Of a stretch of DNA of 64,000 nt, positions 27,001 to 40,952 are shown piece by piece. The DNA comes from Elmis aenea (taxonomy: Eukaryota > Arthropoda > Insecta > Coleoptera > Elmidae): NCBI GenBank assembly GCA_947652605.1, contig CANTFG010000200.1, forward strand, positions 124,001 to 188,000. Reading direction: 5' to 3'. The translations under genes and the position numbers were made by a program. The notes beneath the pieces are model-generated. The model did no database searches. It was not told the origin of the DNA and worked only from the letters and a program-made list of their open reading frames with translations. Each line of letters opens with the position of its first letter. The stretch's first letter is position 1.

Positions 27001-28099
27001 AAAAATTTTCAAAATTTTTAATTTTCTGAATAACTTTGTAAATTAAATTTCAAAATAGTTGAGACAAACGGCATTATTTTAAGAAAAATAAACTCTATAT
27101 CATACTAAAATTTGAACAAAATCGTAAGAGCCGTTTTCGAGAAAAATTTTCAAAATTTTTAATTTTCTGAATAACTTTGTAAATTAAATTTCAAAATAGT
27201 TAAGACAAACGGCATTATACTAAGAAAAATAAACTATATAACATACTAAAATTTGAACAAAATCGTAAGAGCCGTTTTCGAGAAAAATTTTCAAAATTTT
27301 TAATTTTCTGATTAACTTTGTAAATTAAATTTCAAAATAGTTGAGACAAACGGCATTATACTAAGAAAAATAAACTCTATCACATACTAAAATTTGAACA
27401 AAATCGTAAGAGCCGTTTTCGAGAAAAATTTTCAAAATTTTTAATTTTCTAAATAACTTTGTAAATTAAATTTCAAAATAGTTGAGACAAACGGCATTAT
27501 ACTAAGAAAAATAAACTCTATAACATACTAAAATTTGAACAAAATCGTAAGAGCCGTTTTCGAAAAAAAATTTCAAAATTTTTAATTTTCTAAATAACTT
27601 TGTAAATTAAATTTCAAAATAGTTGAGACAAACGGCATTATACTAAGAAAAAAAGGCTATATACTCTTTGCACTTTTTTCGACAGAAAAATCGATTTTCT
27701 TAAAACTACAGCAAATGGCTTCAAACTTCTTATACACGTTAGTTATGAGCAAGTTAAGGATTATTAGCCCCTAAATACGATTTTTAATTTTTCGCGAAAA
27801 ATGGGAAAAGTACAAAGGCTATAGTCTTTGTACTTTTTTTGACAAAAAAATCGATTTTCTTAAAACTACAGCAAATGGATTCAAACTTCTTATACACGTT
27901 AGTTATGAGCAAATTAAGGATTATTAGCCCCTAAATACGATTTTTAATTTTTTGAATAATTTTGGAAATTAAATTTTAAAATAGTTAAGACAAACGGCAT
28001 TATACTAAGAAAAATAAACTCTATAACATACTAAAATTTGAACAAAATCGTAAGAGCCGTTTTCGAGGAAAAAATTCAAAATTTTATAATTTTCTGTAT
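24022..28099. repeat. 4078-bp tandem duplication, copy 2, with a visible breakpoint at 24021/24022
   Basis: Directly follows copy 1. At the join a SatA monomer beginning CTGTATAA is cut short and runs straight into AAATTTCAAAATTTTTAATT, so the normal 141-bp spacing is broken there. The end of copy 1 meets the start of copy 2 out of monomer register. Copy 2 differs from copy 1 at a few bases, for example GGAAATTAAATT at 27963 against GGAAAATAAATT. Confidence 0.88.
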
Positions 28100-29035
28100 A
28101 ACTTTGTAAATTAAATTTCAAAATAGTTGAGACAAACGGCATTATACTAAGAAAAATAAACTCTATAACATACTAAAATTTGAACAAAATCGTAAGAGCC
28201 GTTTTCGAGAAAAATTTTCAAAATTTTTAATTTTCTGAATAACTTTGTAAATTAAATTTCAAAATAGTTGAGACAGACGGCATTATACTAAGAAAAATAA
28301 ACTCTATAACATACTAAAATTTGAACCAAATCGTAAGAGCCGTTTTCAAGATAAATTTTCAAAATTTTTAATTTTCTGAATAACTTTGTAAATTAAATTT
28401 CAAAATAGTTAAGACAAACGGCATTATACTAAGAAAAATAAACTCTATAACATACTAAAACTTGAACAAAATCGTAAGAGCCGTTTTCGAGAAAAATTTT
28501 CAAAATTTTTAATTTTCTGAATAACTTTGTAAATTAAATTTCAAAATAGTTGAGACAAACGGCATTATACTAAGAAAAATAAACTCTATAACATACTAAA
28601 ATTTGAACAAAATCGTAAGAGCCGTTTTCGCGAAAAATTTTCAAAATTTTTATTTTTCTGAATAACTTTGTAAATTAAATTTCAAAATAGTTGAGACAAA
28701 CGGCATTATACTAAGAAAAATAAACTCTATATTATACTAAAATTTGAACAAAATCGTAAAAGCCGTTTTCGAGAAAAATTTTCAAAATTTTTAATTTTCT
28801 GAATAACTTTGTAAATTAAATTTCAAAATAGTTGAGACAAACGGCATTATACTAAAAAAAATAAACTCTATAACATACTAAAATTTGAACCAAATCGTAA
28901 GAGCCGTTTTCGAGAAAAATTTTCAAAATTTTTAATTTTCTGAATAACTTTGTAAATTAAATTTCAAAATAGTTGAGACAAACGGCATTATACTAAGAAA
29001 AATAAACTCTATAACATACTAAAATTTGAACAAAA
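26840..29035. repeat. 2196-bp tandem duplication, copy 1 (approximate ends)
   Basis: Matches n+2196: 27071/29267 (GCATTATTTT), 27655/29851 (SatB cluster start), 28065/30261 (GAGGAAAAAATTC, private) and 28621/30817 (GCCGTTTTCGCG). It overlaps the end of the 4078-bp duplication, so it formed after it. Confidence 0.78.
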
Positions 29036-31230
29036 TCGTAAGAGCCGTTTTCAAGAAAAATTTTCAAAATTTTTAATTTTCTGAATAACTTTGTGAATTA
29101 AATTTCAAAATAGTTAAGACAAACGGCATTATACTAAGAAAAATAAACTCTATAACATACTAAAATATGAACAAAATCGTAAGAGCCGTTTTCAAGAAAA
29201 ATTTTCAAAATTTTTAATTTTCTGAATAACTTTGTAAATTAAATTTCAAAATAGTTGAGACAAACGGCATTATTTTAAGAAAAATAAACTCTATATCATA
29301 CTAAAATTTGAACAAAATCGTAAGAGCCGTTTTCGAGAAAAATTTTCAAAATTTTTAATTTTCTGAATAACTTTGTAAATTAAATTTCAAAATAGTTAAG
29401 ACAAACGGCATTATACTAAGAAAAATAAACTATATAACATACTAAAATTTGAACAAAATCGTAAGAGCCGTTTTCGAGAAAAATTTTCAAAATTTTTAAT
29501 TTTCTGATTAACTTTGTAAATTAAATTTCAAAATAGTTGAGACAAACGGCATTATACTAAGAAAAATAAACTCTATCACATACTAAAATTTGAACAAAAT
29601 CGTAAGAGCCGTTTTCGAGAAAAATTTTCAAAATTTTTAATTTTCTAAATAACTTTGTAAATTAAATTTCAAAATAGTTGAGACAAACGGCATTATACTA
29701 AGAAAAATAAACTCTATAACATACTAAAATTTGAACAAAATCGTAAGAGCCGTTTTCGAAAAAAAATTTCAAAATTTTTAATTTTCTAAATAACTTTGTA
29801 AATTAAATTTCAAAATAGTTGAGACAAACGGCATTATACTAAGAAAAAAAGGCTATATACTCTTTGCACTTTTTTCGACAGAAAAATCGATTTTCTTAAA
29901 ACTACAGCAAATGGCTTCAAACTTCTTATACACGTTAGTTATGAGCAAGTTAAGGATTATTAGCCCCTAAATACGATTTTTAATTTTTCGCGAAAAATGG
30001 GAAAAGTACAAAGGCTATAGTCTTTGTACTTTTTTTGACAAAAAAATCGATTTTCTTAAAACTACAGCAAATGGATTCAAACTTCTTATACACGTTAGTT
30101 ATGAGCAAATTAAGGATTATTAGCCCCTAAATACGATTTTTAATTTTTTGAATAATTTTGGAAATTAAATTTTAAAATAGTTAAGACAAACGGCATTATA
30201 CTAAGAAAAATAAACTCTATAACATACTAAAATTTGAACAAAATCGTAAGAGCCGTTTTCGAGGAAAAAATTCAAAATTTTATAATTTTCTGTATAACTT
30301 TGTAAATTAAATTTCAAAATAGTTGAGACAAACGGCATTATACTAAGAAAAATAAACTCTATAACATACTAAAATTTGAACAAAATCGTAAGAGCCGTTT
30401 TCGAGAAAAATTTTCAAAATTTTTAATTTTCTGAATAACTTTGTAAATTAAATTTCAAAATAGTTGAGACAGACGGCATTATACTAAGAAAAATAAACTC
30501 TATAACATACTAAAATTTGAACCAAATCGTAAGAGCCGTTTTCAAGATAAATTTTCAAAATTTTTAATTTTCTGAATAACTTTGTAAATTAAATTTCAAA
30601 ATAGTTAAGACAAACGGCATTATACTAAGAAAAATAAACTCTATAACATACTAAAACTTGAACAAAATCGTAAGAGCCGTTTTCGAGAAAAATTTTCAAA
30701 ATTTTTAATTTTCTGAATAACTTTGTAAATTAAATTTCAAAATAGTTGAGACAAACGGCATTATACTAAGAAAAATAAACTCTATAACATACTAAAATTT
30801 GAACAAAATCGTAAGAGCCGTTTTCGCGAAAAATTTTCAAAATTTTTATTTTTCTGAATAACTTTGTAAATTAAATTTCAAAATAGTTGAGACAAACGGC
30901 ATTATACTAAGAAAAATAAACTCTATATTATACTAAAATTTGAACAAAATCGTAAAAGCCGTTTTCGAGAAAAATTTTCAAAATTTTTAATTTTCTGAAT
31001 AACTTTGTAAATTAAATTTCAAAATAGTTGAGACAAACGGCCCTATTTTAGGAAAATTAAACTCTATAACATACTAAAATTTGAACAAAATCGTAAGAGC
31101 CGTTTTCGAGAAAAATTTTCAAAATTTTTAATTTTCTGAATAACTTTGTAAATTAAATTTCAAAATAGTTGAGACAAACGGCATTATACTAAAAAAAATA
31201 AACTCTATAACATACTAAAATTTGAACCAA
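29036..31230. repeat. 2196-bp tandem duplication, copy 2 (approximate ends)
   Basis: Partner of 26840-29035. After about 31020 the offset becomes 2337 (2196+141), because one SatA monomer with the private variant CCCTATTTTAGGAAAATT (31041) is present only here. Confidence 0.72.
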
Positions 31231-32764
31231 ATCGTAAGAGCCGTTTTCGAGAAAAATTTTCAAAATTTTTAATTTTCTGAATAACTTTGTAAATTAAATT
31301 TCAAAATAGTTGAGACAAACGGCATTATACTAAGAAAAATAAACTCTATAACATACTAAAATTTGAACAAAATCGTAAGAGCCGTTTTCGAGAAAAATTT
31401 TCAAAATTTTTAATTTTCTGAATAACTTTGTAAATTAAATTTCAAAATAGTTAAGACAAACGGCATTATACTAAGAAAAATAAACTCTATAACATACTAA
31501 AATTTGAACAAAATCGTAAGAGCCGTTTTCGAGAAAAATTTTCAAAATTTTTAATTTTCTGAATAACTTTGTAAATTAAATTTCAAAATAATTGAGACAA
31601 ACGGCATTATACTAAGAAAAATAAACTCTATAACATACTAAAATTTGAACTAAATCGTAAGAGCCGTTTTCGAGAAAAATTTTCAAAATTTTTAATTTTC
31701 TGAATAACTTTGTAAATTAAATTTCAAAATAGTTGAGACAAACGGCATTATACTAAGAAAAATAAACTCTATAACATACTAAAATTTGAACAAAATCGTA
31801 AGAGCCGTTTTCGAGAAAAATTTTAAAAATTTTTAATTTTCTAAATAACTTTGTAAATTAAATTTCAAAATAGTTGAGACAAACGGCATTATACTAAGAA
31901 AAATAAACTCTATAACATACTAAAATTTGAACCAAATCGTAAGAGCCGTTTTCGAGAAAAATTTTCAAAATTTTTAATTTTCTGAATAACTTTGTAAATT
32001 AAATTTCAAAATAGTTGAGACAAACGGCATTATTTAAAAAAAAATAAACTCTATAACATACTAAAATTTAAACAAAATCGTAAAAGCCGTTTTCGAAAAA
32101 AATTTTCAAAATTTTTAATTTTCTGAATAACTTTGTAAATTAAATTTCAAAATAGTTGAGACAAACGCCATTATACTAAGAAAAATAAACTCTATAACAT
32201 ACTAAAATTTGAACAAAATCGTAAGAGCCGTTTTCGAGAAAAATTTTCAAAATTTTCAATTTTGTGAATAACTTTGTAAATTAAATTTCAAAATAGTTGA
32301 GACAAACGGCATTATTTAAAAAAAAATAAACTCTATAACATACTAAAATTTGAACAAAATCGTAAGAGCCGTTTTCGAGAAAAATTTTCAAAATTTTTAA
32401 TTTTCTGAATAACTTTGTAAATTAAATTTCAAAATAGTTGAGACAAACGGCATTATACTAAGAAAAATAAACTCTATAACATACTAAAATTTGAACAAAA
32501 TCGTAAAAGCCGTTTTCGTGAAAAATTTTCAAAATTTTTAAGTTTCTGAATAACTTTGTAAATTAAATTTCAAAATAGTTGAGACAAACAGCATTATACT
32601 AATAAAAATAAACTCTATAACATACTAAAATTTGAACAAAATCGTAAGAGCCGTTTTCAAGAAAAATTTTCAAAATTTTTAATTTTTTGAATAACTTTGT
32701 AAATTAAATTTCAAAATAGTTAAGACAAACGGCATTATACTAAGAAAAATAAACTCTATAACAT
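30650..32764. repeat. 2115-bp (15 x 141) higher-order unit, copy 1 (approximate ends)
   Basis: Matches n+2115: 30653/32768 (AAAACTTG), 30817/32932 (GCCGTTTTCGCG), 31041/33156 (CCCTATTTTAGG) and 32256/34371 (TCAATTTTGTG). 2115 is exactly fifteen monomers, so exchange was in register. Confidence 0.85.
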
Positions 32765-34879
32765 ACTAAAACTTGAACAAAATCGTAAGAGCCGTTTTCG
32801 AGAAAAATTTTCAAAATTTTTAATTTTCTGAATAACTTTGTAAATTAAATTTCAAAATAGTTGAGACAAACGGCATTATACTAAGAAAAATAAACTCTAT
32901 AACATACTAAAATTTGAACAAAATCGTAAGAGCCGTTTTCGCGAAAAATTTTCAAAATTTTTATTTTTCTGAATAACTTTGTAAATTAAATTTCAAAATA
33001 GTTGAGACAAACGGCATTATACTAAGAAAAATAAACTCTATATTATACTAAAATTTGAACAAAATCGTAAAAGCCGTTTTCGAGAAAAATTTTCAAAATT
33101 TTTAATTTTCTGAATAACTTTGTAAATTAAATTTCAAAATAGTTGAGACAAACGGCCCTATTTTAGGAAAATTAAACTCTATAACATACTAAAATTTGAA
33201 CAAAATCGTAAGAGCCGTTTTCGAGAAAAATTTTCAAAATTTTTAATTTTCTGAATAACTTTGTAAATTAAATTTCAAAATAGTTGAGACAAACGGCATT
33301 ATACTAAAAAAAATAAACTCTATAACATACTAAAATTTGAACCAAATCGTAAGAGCCGTTTTCGAGAAAAATTTTCAAAATTTTTAATTTTCTGAATAAC
33401 TTTGTAAATTAAATTTCAAAATAGTTGAGACAAACGGCATTATACTAAGAAAAATAAACTCTATAACATACTAAAATTTGAACAAAATCGTAAGAGCCGT
33501 TTTCGAGAAAAATTTTCAAAATTTTTAATTTTCTGAATAACTTTGTAAATTAAATTTCAAAATAGTTAAGACAAACGGCATTATACTAAGAAAAATAAAC
33601 TCTATAACATACTAAAATTTGAACAAAATCGTAAGAGCCGTTTTCGAGAAAAATTTTCAAAATTTTTAATTTTCTGAATAACTTTGTAAATTAAATTTCA
33701 AAATAATTGAGACAAACGGCATTATACTAAGAAAAATAAACTCTATAACATACTAAAATTTGAACTAAATCGTAAGAGCCGTTTTCGAGAAAAATTTTCA
33801 AAATTTTTAATTTTCTGAATAACTTTGTAAATTAAATTTCAAAATAGTTGAGACAAACGGCATTATACTAAGAAAAATAAACTCTATAACATACTAAAAT
33901 TTGAACAAAATCGTAAGAGCCGTTTTCGAGAAAAATTTTAAAAATTTTTAATTTTCTAAATAACTTTGTAAATTAAATTTCAAAATAGTTGAGACAAACG
34001 GCATTATACTAAGAAAAATAAACTCTATAACATACTAAAATTTGAACCAAATCGTAAGAGCCGTTTTCGAGAAAAATTTTCAAAATTTTTAATTTTCTGA
34101 ATAACTTTGTAAATTAAATTTCAAAATAGTTGAGACAAACGGCATTATTTAAAAAAAAATAAACTCTATAACATACTAAAATTTAAACAAAATCGTAAAA
34201 GCCGTTTTCGAAAAAAATTTTCAAAATTTTTAATTTTCTGAATAACTTTGTAAATTAAATTTCAAAATAGTTGAGACAAACGCCATTATACTAAGAAAAA
34301 TAAACTCTATAACATACTAAAATTTGAACAAAATCGTAAGAGCCGTTTTCGAGAAAAATTTTCAAAATTTTCAATTTTGTGAATAACTTTGTAAATTAAA
34401 TTTCAAAATAGTTGAGACAAACGGCATTATTTAAAAAAAAATAAACTCTATAACATACTAAAATTTGAACAAAATCGTAAGAGCCGTTTTCGAGAAAAAT
34501 TTTCAAAATTTTTAATTTTCTGAATAACTTTGTAAATTAAATTTCAAAATAGTTGAGACAAACGGCATTATACTAAGAAAAATAAACTCTATAACATACT
34601 AAAATTTGAACAAAATCGTAAAAGCCGTTTTCGTGAAAAATTTTCAAAATTTTTAAGTTTCTGAATAACTTTGTAAATTAAATTTCAAAATAGTTGAGAC
34701 AAACAGCATTATACTAATAAAAATAAACTCTATAACATACTAAAATTTGAACAAAATCGTAAGAGCCGTTTTCAAGAAAAATTTTCAAAATTTTTAATTT
34801 TTTGAATAACTTTGTAAATTAAATTTCAAAATAGTTAAGACAAACGGCATTATACTAAGAAAAATAAACTCTATAACAT
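32765..34879. repeat. 2115-bp (15 x 141) higher-order unit, copy 2 (approximate ends)
   Basis: Partner of 30650-32764. It ends where the expected AAAACTTG variant is replaced by the common AAAATTTG at about 34883. Confidence 0.85.
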
Positions 34880-37800
34880 ACTAAAATTTGAACAAAATCG
34901 TAAGAGCCGTTTTCGAGAAAAATTTTCAAAATTTTTAATTTTCTGAATAACTTTGTAAATTAAATTTCAAAATAGTTGAGACAAACGGCATTATACTAAG
35001 AAAAATAAACTCTATAACATACTAAAATTTGAACAAAATCGTAATAGCCGTTTTCGCGAAAAATTTTCAAAATTTTTAATTTTCTGAATAACTTTGTAAA
35101 TTAAATTTCAAAATAGTTGAGACAAACGGCCTTATTTTAAGAAAAATAAACTCTATAACATACTAAAATTTGAACAAAATCGTAAGAGCCGTTTTCGAGA
35201 AAAATTTTCAAAATTTTTAATTTTCTGAATAACTTTGTAAATTAAATTTCAAAATAGTTGAGACAAACGGCATTATACTAAGAAAAATAAACTCTATAAC
35301 ATACTAAAATTTGAACCAAATCGTAAAAGCCGTTTTCGAGAAAAATTTTCAAAATTTTTAATTTTCTGAATAACTTTGTAAATTAAATTTCAAAATAGTT
35401 GAGACAAACGGCATTATTTTAAGAAAAACAAACTCTATAACATACTAAAATTTGAACAAAATCGTAAGAGCCGTTTTCGAGAAAAATTTTCAAAATTTTT
35501 AATTTTCTGAATAACTTTGTAAATTAAATTTCAAAATAGTTAAGACAAACGGCATTATACTAAGAAAAATAAACTCTATAACATACTAAAATTTGAACAA
35601 AATCGTAAGAGCCGTTTTCGAGAAAAATTTTCAAAACTTTTAATTTTCTGAATAACTTTGTAAATTAAATTTCAAAATAGTTGAGACAAACGGCATTATA
35701 CTAAGAAAAATAAACTCTATAACATACTAAAATTTGAACAAAATCGTAAGAGCAGTTTTCAAGAAAAATTTAAAAAATTTTTAATTTTCTAAATAACTTT
35801 GTAAATTAAATTTCAAAATAGTTGAGACAAACGGCATTATACTAAGAAAAATAAACTCTATAACATACTAAAATTTGAACCAAATCGTAAGAGCCGTTTT
35901 CGAGAAAAATTTTCAAAATTTTTAATTTTCTGAATAACTTTGTAAATTAAATTTCAAAATAGTTGAGACAAACGGCATTATTTTAAAAAAAATAAACTCT
36001 ATAACATACTAAAATTTAAACAAAATCGTAAGAGCCGTTTTCGAGAAAAATTTTAAAAATTTTTAATTTTCTGAATAACTTTGTAAATTAAATTTCAAAA
36101 TAGTTAAGACAAACGGCATTATACTAAGAAAAATAAACTCTATAACATACTTAAATTTGAACAAAATCGTAAGAGCCGTTTTCGAGAAAAATTTTCAAAA
36201 TTTTTAATTTTGTGAATAATTTTGTAAATTAAATTTCAAAATAGTTAAGACAAACGGCATTATACTAAGAAAAATAAACTCTATAACATACTAAAATTTG
36301 AACAAAATCGTAAAAGCCGTTTTCGAGAAAAATTTTCAAAATTTTTAATTTTCTGAATAACTTTGTAAATTAAATTTCAAAATAGTTGAGACAAACGGCA
36401 TTATACTAAGAAAAATAAACTCTATAACATACTAAAATTTGAACAAAATCGTAAGAGCCGTTTTCGTGAAAAATTTTCAAAATTTTTAAGTTTCTGAATA
36501 ACTTTGTAAATTAAATTTCAAAATAGTTGAGACAAACAGCATTATACTAATAAAAATAAACTCTATAACATACTAAAATTTGAACAAAATCGTAAGAGCC
36601 GTTTTCGAGAAAAATTTTCAAAATTTTTAATTTTCTGAATAACTTTGTAAATTAAATTTCAAAATAGTTAAGACAAACGGCATTATACTAAGAAAAATAA
36701 ACTCTATAATATACTAAAATTTGAACAAAATCGTAAGAGCCGTTTTCGAGAAAAATTTTCAAAATTTTTAATTTTGTGAATAATTTTGTAAATTAAATTT
36801 CAAAATAGTTAAGACAAACGGCATTATACTAAGAAAAATAAACTCTATAACATACTAAAATTTGAACAAAATCGTAAAAGCCGTTTTCGAGAAAAATTTT
36901 CAAAATTTTTAATTTTCTGAATAACTTTGTAAATTAAATTTCAAAATAGTTGAGACAAACGGCATTATACTAAGAAAAATAAACTCTATAACATACTAAA
37001 ATTTGAACAAAATCGTAAGAGCCGTTTTCGTGAAAAATTTTCAAAATTTTTAAGTTTCTGAATAACTTTGTAAATTAAATTTCAAAATAGTTGAGACAAA
37101 CAGCATTATACTAATAAAAATAAACTCTATAACATACTAAAATTTGAACAAAATCGTAAGAGCCGTTTTCAAGAAAAATTTTCAAAATTTTTAATTTTCT
37201 GAATAACTTTGTAAATTAAATTTCAAAATAGTTAAGACAAACGGCATTATACTAAGAAAAATAAACTCTATAACATACTAAAATTTGAACAAAATCGTAA
37301 GAGCCGTTTTCGAGAAAAATTTTCAAAATTTTTAATTTTCTGAATAACTTTGTAAATTAAATTTCAAAATAGTTGAGACAAACGGCATTATTTTAAGAAA
37401 AATAAACTCTATAACATACTAAAATTTGAACAAAATCGTAAGAGCCGTTTTCGAGAAAAATTTTCAAAATTTTTAATTTTCTGAATAACTTTGTAAATTA
37501 AATTTCAAAATAGTTAAGACAAACGGCATTATACTAAGAAAAATAAACTCTATAACATACTAAAATTTGAACAAAATCGTAAGAGCCGTTTTCGAGCAAA
37601 ATTTTCAAAACTTTTAATTTTCTGAATAACTTTGTAAATTAAATTTCAAAATAGTTGAGACAAACGGCATTATACTAAGAAAAATAAACTCTATAACATA
37701 CTAAAATTTGAACAAAATCGTAAGAGCCGTTTTCAAGAAAAATTTAAAAATTTTTTAATTTTCTAAATAACTTTGTAAATTAAATTTCAAAATAGTTGAG

Positions 37801-40800
37801 ACAAACGGCATTATACCAAGAAAAATAAACTCTATAACATACTAAAATTTGAACCAAATCGTAAGAGCCGTTTTCGAGAAAAATTTTCAAAATTTTTAAT
37901 TTTCTGAATAACTTTGTAAATTAAATTTCAAAATAGTTGAGACAAACGGCATTATTTTAAGAAAAATAAACTCTATAACATACTAAAATTTGAACAAAAT
38001 CGTAAGAGCCGTTTTCGAGAAAAATTTTCAAAATTTTTAATTTTCTGAATAACTTTGTAAATTAAATTTCAAAATAGTTAAGACAAACGGCATTATACTA
38101 AGAAAAATAAACTCTATAACATACTAAAATTTGAACAAAATCGTAAGAGCCGTTTTCGAGAAAAATTTTCAAAATTTTTAATTTTGTGAATAATTTTGTA
38201 AATTAAATTTCAAAATAGTTAAGACAAACGGCATTATACTAAGAAAAATAAACTCTATAATATACTAAAATTTGAACAAAATCGTAAAAGCCGTTTTCGA
38301 GAAAAATTTTCAAAATTTTTAATTTTCTGAATAACTTTGTAAATTAAATTTCAAAATAGTTGAGACAAACGGCATTATACTAAGAAAAATAAACTCTATA
38401 ACATACTAAAATTTGAACAAAATCGTAAGAGCCGTTTTCGAGAAAAATTTTCAAAACTTTTAATTTTCTGAATAACTTTGTAAATTAAATTTCAAAATAG
38501 TTGAGACAAACGGCATTATACTAAGAAAAATAAACTCTATAACATACTAAAATTTGAACAAAATCGTAAGAGCCGTTTTCAAGAAAAATTTAAAAAATTT
38601 TTAATTTTCTAAATAACTTTGTAAATTAAATTTCAAAATAGTTGAGACAAACGGCATTATACTAAGAAAAATAAACTCTATAACATACTAAAATTTGAAC
38701 CAAATCGTAAGAGCCGTTTTCGAGAAAAATTTTCAAAATTTTTAATTTTCTGAATAACTTTGTAAATTAAATTTCAAAATAGTTGAGACAAACGGCATTA
38801 TTTTAAGAAAAATAAACTCTATAACATACTAAAATTTGAACAAAATCGTAAGAGCCGTTTTCGAGAAAAATTTTCAAAATTTTTAATTTTCTGAATAACT
38901 TTGTAAATTAAATTTCAAAATAGTTAAGACAAACGGCATTATACTAAGAAAAATAAACTCTATAACATACTAAAATTTGAACAAAATCGTAAGAGCCGTT
39001 TTCGAGAAAAATTTTCAAAATTTTTAATTTTGTGAATAATTTTGTAAATTAAATTTCAAAATAGTTAAGACAAACGGCATTATACTAAGAAAAATAAACT
39101 CTATAATATACTAAAATTTGAACAAAATCGTAAAAGCCGTTTTCGAGAAAAATTTTCAAAATTTTTAATTTTCTGAATAACTTTGTAAATTAAATTTCAA
39201 AATAGTTGAGACAAACGGCATTATACTAAGAAAAATAAACTCTATAACATACTAAAATTTGAACAAAATCGTAAGAGCCGTTTTCGAGAAAAATTTTCAA
39301 AATTTTTAATTTTGTGAATAATTTTGTAAATTAAATTTCAAAATAGTTAAGACAAACGGCATTATACTAAGAAAAATAAACTCTATAACATACTAAAATT
39401 TGAACAAAATCGTAAGAGCCGTTTTCGAGAAAAATTTTCAAAATTTTTAATTTTGTGAATAATTTTGTAAATTAAATTTCAAAATAGTTAAGACAAACGG
39501 CATTATACTAAGAAAAATAAACTCTATAATATACTAAAATTTGAACAAAATCGTAAAAGCCGTTTTCGAGAAAAATTTTCAAAATTTTTAATTTTCTGAA
39601 TAACTTTGTAAATTAAATTTCAAAATAGTTGAGACAAACGGCATTATACTAAGAAAAATAAACTCTATAACATACTAAAATTTGAACAAAATCGTAAGAG
39701 CCGTTTTCGAGAAAAATTTTCAAAATTTTTAATTTTGTGAATAATTTTGTAAATTAAATTTCAAAATAGTTAAGACAAACGGCATTATACTAAGAAAAAT
39801 AAACTCTATAACATACTAAAATTTGAACAAAATCGTAAGAGCCGTTTTCGAGAAAAATTTTCAAAATTTTTAATTTTCTGAATAACTTTGTAAATTAAAT
39901 TTCAAAATAGTTGAGACAAACGGCATTATACTAAGAAAAATAAACTCTATAACATACTAAAATTTGAACAAAATCGTAAAAGCCGTTTTCGTGAAAAATT
40001 TTCAAAATTTTTAAGTTTCTGAATAACTTTGTAAATTAAATTTCAAAATAGTTGAGACAAACAGCATTATACTAATAAAAATAAACTCTATAACATACTA
40101 AAATTTGAACAAAATCGTAAGAGCCGTTTTCAAGAAAAATTTTCAAAATTTTTAATTTTCTGAATAACTTTGTAAATTAAATTTCAAAATAGTTAAGACA
40201 AACGGCATTATACTAAGAAAAATAAACTCTATAACATACTAAAATTTGAACAAAATCGTAAGAGCCGTTTTCGAGAAAAATTTTCAAAATTTTTAATTTT
40301 CTGAATAACTTTGTAAATTAAATTTCAAAATAGTTGAGACAAACGGCATTATACTAAGAAAAATAAACTCTATAACATACTAAAATTTGAACCAAATCGT
40401 AAGAGCCGTTTTCGAGAAAAATTTTCAAAATTTTTAATTTTCTGAATAACTTTGTAAATTAAATTTCAAAATAGTTGAGACAAACGGCATTATTTTAAGA
40501 AAAATAAACTCTATAACATACTAAAATTTGAACAAAATCGTAAGAGCCGTTTTCGAGAAAAATTTTCAAAATTTTTAATTTTCTGAATAACTTTGTAAAT
40601 TAAATTTCAAAATAGTTAAGACAAACGGCATTATACTAAGAAAAATAAACTCTATAACATACTAAAATTTGAACAAAATCGTAAGAGCCGTTTTCGAGAA
40701 AAATTTTCAAAATTTTTAATTTTCTGAATAACTTTGTAAATTAAATTTCAAAATAGTTGAGACAAACGGCATTATACTAAGAAAAATAAACTCTATAACA

Positions 40801-40952
40801 TACTAAAATTTGAACAAAATCGTAAGAGCCGTTTTCGAGAAAAATTTTCAAAATTTTTAATTTTCTGAATAACTTTGTAAATTAAATTTCAAAATAGTTG
40901 AGACAAACGGCATTATACTAAGAAAAATAAACTCTATAACATACTAAAATTT

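Larger units (their letters stand above)
12967..30150. repeat. Composite SatA/SatB mosaic, right part
   Basis: The same two monomers continue. SatB clusters: 12967-13530, 14445-14905 (3 units), 15668-15970, 16170-16470, 16963-17265, 17465-17770, 18390-18695, 20028-20330, 20675-21450 (5 units), 21800-22100, 23575-23870, 24105-24410, 24750-25530 (5 units), 25875-26175, 27648-27955 and 29848-30150; two units where no number is given. SatA runs vary from about 1.4 monomers (15970-16165) to about 13 (27955-29845). SatA copies here carry private variants such as GACACACGGC, TTTTGTATTTTC and GAGGAAAAAATTC that label the duplications listed separately. No gene, RNA gene or transposon was seen. Confidence 0.94.
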
